Source of the DNA: Auxenochlorella pyrenoidosa
Taxonomy: Eukaryota > Chlorophyta > Trebouxiophyceae > Chlorellales > Chlorellaceae
Reading direction: 5' to 3'
NCBI GenBank assembly: GCA_001430745.1
Contig: KQ482061.1
Span: forward strand, 1,220,589 to 1,284,588
Length of the DNA: 64,000 nucleotides
In this document: one piece after another, positions 56,301 to 64,000 of the stretch
How the letters are laid out: the number at the start of each line of letters is the position of its first letter
Position numbering within the stretch: position 1 is the stretch's first letter
Notes under the pieces: model-generated
What the model was told of the DNA's origin: nothing
The model's input: the letters and a program-made list of their open reading frames with translations, nothing else
Database searches by the model: none
Position numbers and translations under genes: made by a program

Positions 56301-59300
56301 AAGGGGCTCCGTCGGGGCTGGGGAGCAGCGGCGCACGTGCCTGGTGCAGACCGGCCGGGTGTGCCAACCCCCTGAGGTGCAGCGCCGCGCGCACCGCCCC
56401 GCTGCAGGGATGGCGAGCACACGCGGCTGTTCCTGATTGAGCAGGCCGAGGCATTCCTGGCCAAGCACTCGCTGGATGGCTTCCAGGTGGGAGGGCTGGT
56501 GAAGAAGGGTCAAAACTTGCTTTTCCTGTGGCCCTGGGCTGCTGCGTGGAGGGCTGCTGCTTGCAGACCGCTCCCCCTCCCGCGCTCAGCGTCCTCTGTT
56601 CCGAGGCCTCTGCCGTCCTGCCGGGTGTGCTTGTGGGCATGGCCAACCGTGCTGCCTGCTTCTGCCCAGCGCCGCCCTGCCAGCCTGCCTTCCTCGCCCA
56701 CCACCCCGCAGGGACTGGCCGAGGCAGGCCTGGCGCCCAAGCACCGCGCCATGCCGGCACCGCACGTCGACGATTCGGCGCGCGCCCTGGGCAGCACGCA
56801 CAGCAGCGGCGGCGGCAGCGCGGGACCGGGGTTGGACGGCACTGAAGGTGAGCTGAGCACCCACACCCTTCTTGGTTTTAATGCCGACGGTCTGCCACAG
56901 GAGCATGCAGGGCAGCAGCGCAGGCGCCATCCAGGTGCCACAATGTCTCATGCACGTGCGCCTCTCCCTCCCCTGCCGCCAGGCCACGCGGCGGTGCACC
57001 CTGCAGCCAGCGTGGGCGACCTGCAGGCGGAGCGGCGGTGGGGCGCGCCCTACGGCACCCAGGTGGCGCTGCTCTTCCAGCGCTCTCTCAAGACACGGCG
57101 CTTCGAGGTGGGGGCCTGGTGCAGACATTGAGCTGCGAGGGGAGGGCAAAGGACGGCTGCATGTTCACGGCACGCGGACAGTGCTTCAAGTGCAGCGCTG
57201 CCTGGTGCTGGCCAGCCTGTTCCCCAGTCCAATGTTGCTTTGGCCGCTGCAGAAGGGTCCTCTGCCTAACCCCCCCCCCCACCCCCCACCCCCACCCCAC
57301 CCCCACCACCAACCCCCCCTCCCCACTGCAGTCCATGTCGTCCCAGGACATCGTGCAGTTCCTGGTCATCGCCATTCTGGCGGGCCTGTTCTGGCTGCAG
57401 GCAGGGCATGACTACTCGCTGGTCGGGTGAGGTGACAGCAGTGGCGGCTCCGCATGCGGTGCCCCTGGCAGATCGGGCACCAGCTGCCGGTGCAGCCGCA
57501 CGCAGCAGACGCTGTTGACAGGCAGCACCGTCTACAGAACACTGCGTCATGCCCTTCTCGTGTGCCGCAGGGCGCGCAACATTCTGGGCCTGTGCTTCTT
57601 CCTGGGAGTCTTCCTGAGCTTCAGGTGGGGGCCGGGCCTTCAGCTTACCAGCCCGGCAAGGCGCAACGCTCGTTCCGCGCAGCCGCACTGCCAGCTATGC
57701 TCGTAGTCGATTGATCGTCGGAGCAAGGCTTTGACGCAGCACTCGCAAGCCGTCACTGCCACTGTATGGAACCCGACACCTGGATCCCCGGCCCCTCCCA
57801 CCACCCAACGCCCCCCCGCAGGGCCCTGTTCAACGCCCTGTTCACCTTCCCGGAGGAGTACAAGCACATGCTCAAGGAGCGGGCCAGCGGCATGTACAGG
57901 CGAGGCTCGGGCAGGGCCGGGCCTGGGGTTTCTTTTCACGAAATGCCCTGTTTGGAGCGCTTGTCTCTGCATTGTATGGCGCACGGGTTTTTGCCCTCCA
58001 GTGCCTGCATGCCGCGGCTCCTCTTGCTGACAACTGTGCTGCTTGCGCCCCACGCCTCACGGCCGAGCCTGCCACCCTGCACCTCGCAGGCTGTCGGCCT
58101 TCTTCTTCGCCCGCACGCTCAGCGACCTGCCCATGAGCTTTGCGCTGCCCACGGTGAGGGCGGTGGGGAACACCTGTGATTTCAACGGCAGGCCAGCCAG
58201 CCAGTGCTGGCGGGAGCCCAGCACGCCAGCGCTCACAAGTGTTTGTGGTGAGCTGGCGCCCCCACCTGGCCCCACCCCATGCCCTCCCCGCCGCAGTTCT
58301 TCATCATCATCGTCTACTTTATGGCGGGTGCGTGCCGGGCGGGCGGGTGTTCCCGGTCCAAAAGTCAGCCAGCGAGCCTGCTTGTCAGTCATGCGCAGCT
58401 GCAGTGGGGACTGGTTTACAGAAGCACAGCCTCTTGGCGCGCACCAGCGGCTTGCTCGCGGCCTGCTGCAGCAGGGCAGCCAGGGTCCTGCACCCCCTGC
58501 CCAGGCTCCTGCAGGCTCTCTGCTGCTGTGCCTGGAAGAGCCCCTGCTGGCCCTCCGCCCCACCCCACCCCGCCCCCAACCTCCGCCCGCAGGCATGCGC
58601 TACAACGCGGCCGCCTTCTTCGGCGTTTATGGTACCTGCCTGCTGTCCATCCTGGTGGCCCAGGTGCCCTGGCCAGTCGCCTGCTGGTGCCCGCTGGCCA
58701 GTTTCTGTGCAGGCGGCATGCTGTCAATGCGGCATCACCATCATCCCGCTCCTGGAAGCATGCAGTGCCTGCTGAGACCACGTCAACCAACCCCCTGCCC
58801 CGCAGTCGGTGGGCCTGCTGCTGGGCGTGGCCACCATGAACCCCAAGACGGCGCAGACCATCGCCTCGGTCGTCCTCATGATCATGGTGCGCGCGCGCCT
58901 GCAGCTGGGGGCCCCGGCATGGAGTCGCCGCCAGCTCGTGTGCACGTGTAGGCACCCCGCCCTAGTGGGTGCACCCGGCCAGCGTTGCCAGCAGGCCGAC
59001 GGTTCTTTTCCTCCCCTTGACACTGCAGATGCTCACCGGCGGCTTCTTCGTGACCAACATCCCCATCTGGTGAGTCAGTGGGGAGCATGCCTGCGGCAGG
59101 CACGTCCCCGCAAACCCAGCCAGCAGCATGCCGTGCAGCTGGGTGCAGCGTGGTGTCCGACCATCGCTGGCCGCGTCCTCCCTGCTGCCCCTCCTCCCTG
59201 CAGGATTGGGTGGCTCAAGTACACCAGCTTCATCTTCTACACCCTGCAAATCCTGCTGTTCATCGAGTTTGACGGCGGCGGCCGCCCCGTGTACTCGTGC

Positions 59301-59657
59301 ACCAACCCGGCCTCGGGCGACGTCTGCGCCCAGGTGTCCCCCGACCAGCCGGAGACCAACCCCTCTTGCTCCGCCGTGGGAGAGTGAGTAGCAGGAGACT
59401 GAGTGGGAGGTATACAGGGGTTGCGTTCGATAGGTCCGATAGCCTTGTGGGTGCTGCTTTTGGTGAGTGCCTGCTCGTCTCCCAACACACCCATGCTGGC
59501 CCCTTGTCCCTGCAGCCTGCAGTCGGCGCTGGCGCTGCCGCAGGACCCCGCCAGCCAGGGCGAGGCCTACCGGAACGCCCTCATCCTGCTGGCCATGCTG
59601 GTGGGGCTGCGCGTGCTCACATACATTGTGCTGCGTCGGAAGACGTCCCGCCTGTGA
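53309..59657 (+). CDS. ABCG (white-brown) half-size ABC transporter
   Basis: ATG 53309, stop 59657, more than twenty exons. The N-terminal segment is acidic and Ser/Gly-rich. The ATPase domain then reads ISGSVRPGEVMALMG with PSGSGKTSLLSILGARAQK (Walker A), MGYVLQDDLLHSALTVYETL (Q-loop), MRKGISGGERKRCSIGVELL (signature), SVLLLDEPTSGLDAS (Walker B) and IIATLHQPSFRLYEQLDKLM (H-loop). A linker follows (VSLPDFLLDLANGD), then a Ser/Gly-rich insert and YGTQVALLFQRSLKTRRFE. Membrane segments include VQFLVIAILAGLFWLQAG, NILGLCFFLGVFLSF, FFIIIVYFMAGMRY, TCLLSILVAQSVGLLLGVAT and AYRNALILLAMLVGLRVLTY. Nucleotide-binding domain before membrane domain is the ABCG order; it dimerises to export lipids or other hydrophobic compounds. 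A Cys-containing loop (VYSCTNPASGDVCAQ) sits before the last helix. The start could lie in an earlier exon. Confidence 0.95.
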
Positions 59658-59929
59658 GACGCCCGCTGGGCGGCAGGCACCCACCAGCGAATGGCGGCAC
59701 TGTACATTGAGCGTTTTCTTTGGCCTTCCAGTACATCAGATGTACATGCTGAGTAATGTTCAATGTTGTAATCAAGAGAGCAGTGATCAATCAAGCATTT
59801 TGACACTGCAACCGAGACGCATGCGGTGTCAGACAGCAAAAAGCATGGAGGCACCACTTGCTCTCCGATCATCCTGATTGGACTTCAGCTGTCTTGTCAG
59901 CCTCTGCTCGCATCATTCAGGCAGCCAGA

Positions 59930-61486
59930 ATGGGCCGTCAGGGAAGCCAGAAGAAGGGAGGCAGCCGCTCTCTCTGGGCTGCCCTGCCCACTGACGTGGC
60001 CCTGCTGGTTCTGCAGCACCTGTCTGCTCGTGACAAGAAGGCCCTGGCGCTTGCCTGCAGCACCGGCCAAAGCTGGGTGCAGATGGGCCGCACCAGTTTC
60101 CGTGTGCTCATATCAAGCGTGAAGGAGCTGCAGGCCGCCTCTGATCAGCTGAGCGGCCAGGCTCGCACTCTGCGCATCATCCACACTCGCGCCGATGCCG
60201 CCCCACCACTGCTGCCGCTCCAAGCGCGGCGACTCACACTGCCGCTGGTACGCGCTCATGGGAAGTTCACCTGCTTGGCAGCACTGTAGGTTCAAAGCAA
60301 CCTCCTCCTTTGCTCAGTACGCAGCTACCATTGCAGTGTCCATGTTCAGCTGCTGGGTGCGCAGCCTTGTGTTCAACAAAGGCCACGCCCTTTCACTTTC
60401 TCCCCCTGGTTTACCAGGTGCGAGAGCTGAGTTTGGAGGACATATCAGCCACGGCCCATGCGCTGGCCTACCTTGCCCGCCTGCCGTGCCTCACGTTGCT
60501 GCGGCTTGGCACCTCCTGCCCATCGCTGCGCCTGAACGGCGCTGGGGAGCTGCGAGGCCTGGCAGGCTGTGCGGCGCTGCGGTGCTTGACCGTGGTCAAC
60601 ATCGCCGGCGACCGCGGCTTGGAGGCGCTGACGCAGCTGACCTCGCTGCAGCTGACGCTGCCAGACCACCTGCCCAACCTGGATGCCCTGCCTGCGCACG
60701 TGCTGGACAGCTATGTGTGAGCGGAGCAGGCCGGTGCATGCGAGGAGGGCTGGGCGCGGGGACTGGGTGCTGCCACAGGCATGCAGCCTCGTATGCGGGG
60801 CGTCTTTGACGGCAACGCCGGCACAGCCTCTCCCTGTCTTCTGAGCTCCGCTGCTGCCAGCCATCCACCAGCCGTAGCCTGGGTCCCTGGCTGCAGCTGC
60901 GAGAACTGCGGCCAGCTGCACGAGGAGGACGCCAGCGAGCTGGCCTACGCCCACACCAACTGGGCCGACAAGGTCTGCGTGGGCCCCGCGCTCAGCCAGC
61001 TTGGCGGCCTGCGGCGCCTAACAGTAGGCATCCAGGGCGAGAACGAGCAGGTGGGGGCTGGCACGAATGGGTCAAGAGCCGGGCAGGAAGGGCGGCAGAG
61101 ACGGCAGTTGAGCCTGCACCCACCAAACGCTGCACCCTTGCCTGCATGACCGCCCCTCCCCGGCTTTCCACTCTCGTTTCCCGCCCTCTCCCCCTCTGCA
61201 GATCAACTGCCGCCTGAACAAGCTTGACCTGGGGCCTAGCCCCCGCCTCACCTCGCTCACCTCGCTCGCCCTGCTCAACTGCGCGCTGCCATCCGGCAGC
61301 CCCCTGCTCCAGCACTTTGACGCCCTGCCCGCCCTGCGCCGCCTGGAGGCCCTGTTCGAGGGCTACTCCTATTACATGCCCATGCACCTGAACGGCACCG
61401 ACAAGGCTGGCAGGGAGGTCACGGCCCGGCCTCTGGCTCCCCGGTTGTGGGAGCTGGTTCGTGAGCTCCCGGCGGTAGAAGAGTAG
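59930..61486 (+). CDS. F-box protein with LRR-like C-terminal part
   Basis: ATG 59930, stop 61486, four exons. Exon 1 (to 60246) has SLWAALPTDVALLVLQHLSA and RDKKALALACSTGQSWVQMG, an F-box pattern. Exon 2 (60419 to about 60718) starts VRELSLEDISATAHALAYLA and has leucine spacing like LRRs (CLTLLRLGTSC, GLAGCAALRCLTVVNIAG, ALTQLTSLQLTLPDHLPNLD). A GTGAGC donor inside the apparent stop at 60718-60720 joins in frame to exon 3 (CENCGQLHEEDASELAYAHT then LGGLRRLTVGIQGENEQ). Exon 4 reads LTSLTSLALLNCALPSGSPL and ALRRLEALFEGYSYYMP. It probably acts as a substrate receptor of an SCF ubiquitin ligase, by family. If exon 2 were the last exon the protein would end at DSYV. Confidence 0.66.
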
Positions 61487-61863
61487 GAGGCGTGCTAGCA
61501 GCAGGCCAGCAGCAGCACGTCTGAGCATAGCAACCGTACAGTAGCCTCGATGCAGATGTGGCGCACACTCTTGCCATGACATGAGAGCGGCTGAGGAATT
61601 CGCCCACGCTTACAATGTGCCCTCCATGCCTCTAGCCGCTCGTGCTCTCAGTCCCAGTTTCTGCTTGTAAGTAACAGGATGCGCAGGCCAATGAAGTGCA
61701 CAGGGTGGCAGGCAGCGCCAGGAGAGAGAGTGTAGGAGTACATCGGAAGGTACAAGGGGAGGACACATGGCGCCGGCACCGCCTGGGTGCCATGCGAGCA
61801 GTGGCAGCATGCTCAGCACGTCAACAGAGCAAAGGACCAGCCAGCTGCCACGCAGCGTCGCGC
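61487..61863. other. intergenic region between convergent genes
   Basis: About 375 bases between the F-box/LRR-like stop and the SPB1 stop. Nothing recognised; 3' untranslated regions. Confidence 0.5.
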
Positions 61864-64000
61864 TCAGCGCCGCCGGTTCTTCCCCGGCTTGGGCCCGCTC
61901 TTCTTCACGCCCGGCGCCGGCCGCCCGCCCTTCTTGGCGCGCTTCTTGGCGGCGTCCTGGCCGCGCCGGTCCTTGCGCATGCGCGCGTCCAGCTTGGGCC
62001 CCTTCTTCTCCGCCTTGTACTTCTCGCTGCGCGACCCCTTGCCCTTCTTGCTGCCCTTGCCGGCGCGGGCCTGCGGCAGGGCAGCGACGGTGGGTGGGGG
62101 CGGCCGTTGGAACCTGTGGCCTGCAGGCGCGGGCGACGCACCAGGCGCTGCACGCAGGCATTACCTGCGCCCTCCCTGGGTGCCCAGCCCAGATGCCGTG
62201 CAACCATGCATCCCCCCGCTCCTGGGCTGCCGAGCCAACTGCACCCCGGGTGTATCGGCACTGCAGCCCTGGCTGGGCGCCACCCATCCCCTCACTCCCC
62301 GCCTCTCCTGAGCACCCACCTGAGAATACAGCTTCTCGATCTCCCGCATCTTCTGCTTCATGGGCACGTCCTCCTGGTTGGCCACCGCCTCGGCCTTCTG
62401 CCGCGCCTGCGGGGGCGGGGGAGGGGCAAGCCGGGGAAGGGAAGGGCTGGGAGGGCTGCTTGCAGCGCCAGACAGGGCGCGCTTTCAAGGGAGGGCCAGC
62501 GTTGGGTGGCAAGCTGCAGGCCTGGCGGGGCAAGATGAAGGGGGGGACACATGTGCTGGGCATGCATGCAGCGGCAGCTGCCCCGCCGCCAGCGCCAGCA
62601 TCCCACGGCGGCTGGACCCCCGGCGCACGCCCCGCACCTGCTGCAGCCGCATGCGCAGCCGCTTCTGCTTGCGCGCCTTGGCCTCCACCACCTTCTTCAG
62701 CGGGCGGGCGCCGGCGGAGCGCAGCTCCTCCCGCGCCGCCTGGTACTCCTCGGGGGTGATCTGCGGGGCGCCGCCAGCGCAGCCAGGCAGGCTAGGCGGT
62801 CAGCAAGCTCGCGCCCATCCGGCAACACCCGGCTGGAGCGGCTGTGGCCGCCAACCACCAGGCAAAGGTGGGGGCGGGGAAGGTGCGGCGCGGGGAGGGC
62901 GTGGCGCGGCGCCCCACCTGCGCCTGCGGCCGCATGAACTTGCGCTCATCCTCGTCAAACCACTTGGGCAGGCCTGTGTCGTGGCTGCACAGTGGGGGGA
63001 GGGGGCGCGGGCAGCCGCTCAGCCACGGTGGCTTTTGAAAACCAAAGCATAAACCACGCCGGGCTGACGCATGCGCGAGGCCGGGCGAGTGGCGAGGGGA
63101 GCGACGGGGCTTCATATACCGTCCTAGGGTGATTTCATGCCTGGCGCGGTGGCCCGGCTCAACCATATGCTTGTGAAATCGTAATCACCAGCCCCGCCGT
63201 CCCCCACAGCAAATGCAAGCAGCAGTGGAAGCAAGGGCGGGGCGTGTGTGCAGCAATAGAGGCTTCATGTACCGTCCTAAAAGGGTTTCATGCCTGGCGG
63301 AAGCCCGGCTCAACCATATGCTTGTTATTAGAAATCAGCAGCCTTGCAGCAGGGACATTGAGCGGGTGCAGCGACAACAGCAGGCGTCGCTCAGGGGCAG
63401 GCAGGCAGGCAGCATGCCGCAGTGAAAGCAGCAGAGCAGTACGCACGGAGCACTTCATATACCGTCCTAGGGTGATTTCATGCCTGGCGCAGTGGCCCGG
63501 CTCAACCATATGCTTGTGAAATCGTAATCACTAGTGCTGTGCACTGCTGGCAGGCGCATGTATGCAGCGAGCGCGGGTGCCAGACACGCCGGCAAGCATG
63601 CACGTTTGCAGCAACCAAGCGGGCAGAGGGCAGGGCAGACCGCGAGCGAGCGCAGCGACACGCAGCTTAGCGACCAGCGCCAAGGCACGCAGCACAAGGA
63701 AAACCCCTGCTGTTCTGAGCCTCCGGGCGGGCCCTGCGGGGCGGCTCACAAGGAGTAGCGGTTGTAGGCGGCCTCAATGATGTCGTCCTTGACCTTGCGG
63801 CGCAGCATCTTGCGTGCCAGGGCGCGCACCTCGGCCTGGGGGCGGGTTGCGGGGGAGCAGGGGTAGGGGCGTTCAGGTGGAGGGCAGCGGGGCGAGCTGG
63901 TAGCGGGTGCGGTTTGGCGGCGGGAGGGCCACCGATATGGCCGGACAGGAGGATTGGTAGGCACGCTCAGCACAAGCTGGGCAGCAGGGAGCCCAACTCC
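61864..64000 (-). CDS. SPB1: rRNA 2'-O-methyltransferase SPB1/FTSJ3, C-terminal part, partial at right edge
   Basis: The gene enters from the right; the methyltransferase domain lies outside the window. Exons visible: AEVRALARKMLRRKVKDDII with EAAYNRYSL (ending 63750), TGLPKWFDEDERKFMRPQAQ (starting 62984), ITPEEYQAAREELRSAGARP with LKKVVEAKARKQKRLRMRLQ, ARQKAEAVANQEDVPMKQKM with REIEKLYSQ, and a basic end (ARAGKGSKKGKGSRSEKYKA, DARMRKDRRGQDAAKKRAKK, KSGPKPGKNRRR) with stop at 61864. This matches the Spb1 C-terminal domain, including the 'LPKWF.EDE' and 'RP.KKV.EAKARKK' patterns. In yeast SPB1 methylates a guanosine in the large-subunit rRNA A-loop without a guide RNA and is needed for 60S maturation in the nucleolus. 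The intron 62985-63749 carries three snoRNA-like elements on the same strand. Confidence 0.9.
63105..63196 (-). ncRNA. intronic C/D-box snoRNA, U27 (SNORD27/snR74)-like, copy A
   Basis: 92 nt, sense to SPB1. On the minus strand: terminal stem 5' CGGGGCU (63196-63190), box C GUGAUUA (63188-63182), ACAAGCAUAUG (63174-63164) antisense to the CAUAUGCUUGU near the 5' end of 18S rRNA, one spacer G, box D' UUGA (63162-63159), box C' AUGAAAU (63138-63132), CUAGGACGGUAU (63127-63116) antisense to the AUACCGUCCUAG of 18S rRNA, box D AUGA (63115-63112), and stem 3' AGCCCCG (63111-63105), which pairs perfectly with the 5' stem. By the +5 rule the D' guide targets the second A of CAUAUGC, equivalent to human Am27. 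Confidence 0.83.
63260..63344 (-). ncRNA. intronic C/D-box snoRNA, U27-like, copy B (diverged)
   Basis: 85 nt. Minus strand: stem AGGCU (63344-63340), box C CUGAUUU (63338-63332), the same 11-nt ACAAGCAUAUG guide (63325-63315), box D' UUGA (63313-63310), box C' AUGAAAC (63291-63285), a UAGGACGGUA guide with 10 matches (63279-63270), box D AUGA (63268-63265) and stem AGCCU (63264-63260). The stem differs in sequence from copies A and C but is fully paired. The D-guide is shorter, so this copy may have lost part of the second target. Confidence 0.76.
63449..63538 (-). ncRNA. intronic C/D-box snoRNA, U27-like, copy C
   Basis: 90 nt. Minus strand: stem AGCACU (63538-63533), box C GUGAUUA (63531-63525), ACAAGCAUAUG guide (63517-63507), box D' UUGA (63505-63502), box C' AUGAAAU (63481-63475), CUAGGACGGUAU guide (63470-63459), box D AUGA (63458-63455) and stem AGUGCU (63454-63449). 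It is nearly identical to copy A between the boxes, while the flanking stem is different and still complementary. It is the first of the three to be transcribed. Confidence 0.83.

Noticed and set aside
63140..63165. Plus-strand GGCGCGGTGGCCCGGCTCA resembles the opening of Alu/7SL elements
   Set aside because: The match is short, GC-rich and outside any primate context. The surrounding boxes and 18S complementarity on the other strand explain the repeat better.
63105..63538. The three repeats as transposon copies or a CRISPR-like array
   Set aside because: Spacers of 63 and 104 nt are unequal, the copies diverge except at boxes and guides, and the stems covary. This fits duplicated snoRNAs, not an array or mobile element.
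1..64000. tRNA genes, CRISPR arrays, insertion sequences, retroelement proteins or viral genes
   Set aside because: By reading, no GGTTCGA-type T-arm with a matching acceptor stem, no regular spacer array and no transposase, reverse transcriptase, integrase or capsid-like protein was noticed. A tRNAscan or HMM run was not possible.

Overview
This window is nuclear DNA of a green alga, most likely a Chlorella-like trebouxiophyte. The composition is strongly GC-rich. Genes are packed on both strands and cut into many short exons by GT-AG introns, often of about 100-300 nt. The gene set is typically green-lineage eukaryotic: PRP6, MED25, MAT1, SPB1, ABCG, F-box proteins and a PhoX-type phosphatase. 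The lineage call is inference from style and content; no organellar or bacterial block is seen. Very long open frames antisense to real exons are a GC artefact and are not annotated.

Layout, left to right: a cytosolic-type sulfotransferase (-), a WD40 protein (+), a dihydroneopterin aldolase with an N-terminal extension (-), an unrecognised protein (-), a CUE-like protein (+), the tri-snRNP splicing factor PRP6 (-, about 7 kb), a secretory-type sulfotransferase carrying a WW domain and interrupted by an assembly gap (+), an F-box protein (-), a dual-specificity phosphatase (-) head-to-head with MAT1 (+), a secreted PhoX-like phosphatase (-), MED25 (+), a ZNG1-type metallochaperone GTPase (+), a membrane-anchored histidine acid phosphatase (-), an ABCG half-transporter (+), an F-box/LRR-like protein (+), and the C-terminal part of the rRNA methyltransferase SPB1 (-), which runs off the right edge.

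The most notable result is in the last 1 kb. One SPB1 intron (62985-63749) holds three sense-oriented, diverged copies of an 85-92 nt element. Each reads as a C/D-box snoRNA of the U27 (SNORD27/snR74) type. All three keep an 11-nt match to the 5' end of 18S rRNA placed exactly by the box-D'+5 rule, plus a second 10-12 nt match to another 18S site. Their terminal stems differ in sequence but remain paired, and an unusual D box (AUGA) is matched by a compensating change in box C. An intron of an rRNA 2'-O-methyltransferase therefore appears to encode guides for rRNA 2'-O-methylation.

Functional themes: RNA and ribosome biogenesis (PRP6, SPB1, snoRNAs), transcription (MED25, MAT1), phosphate scavenging at the cell surface or in the endomembrane system (PhoX-like, histidine acid phosphatase), sulfation (two unrelated sulfotransferase families), metal handling (ZNG1) and folate synthesis (aldolase). 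These are mostly unrelated housekeeping neighbours, not an operon-like system. Exon limits quoted are read from splice motifs and reading frame; without transcript data each may be off by a few bases.
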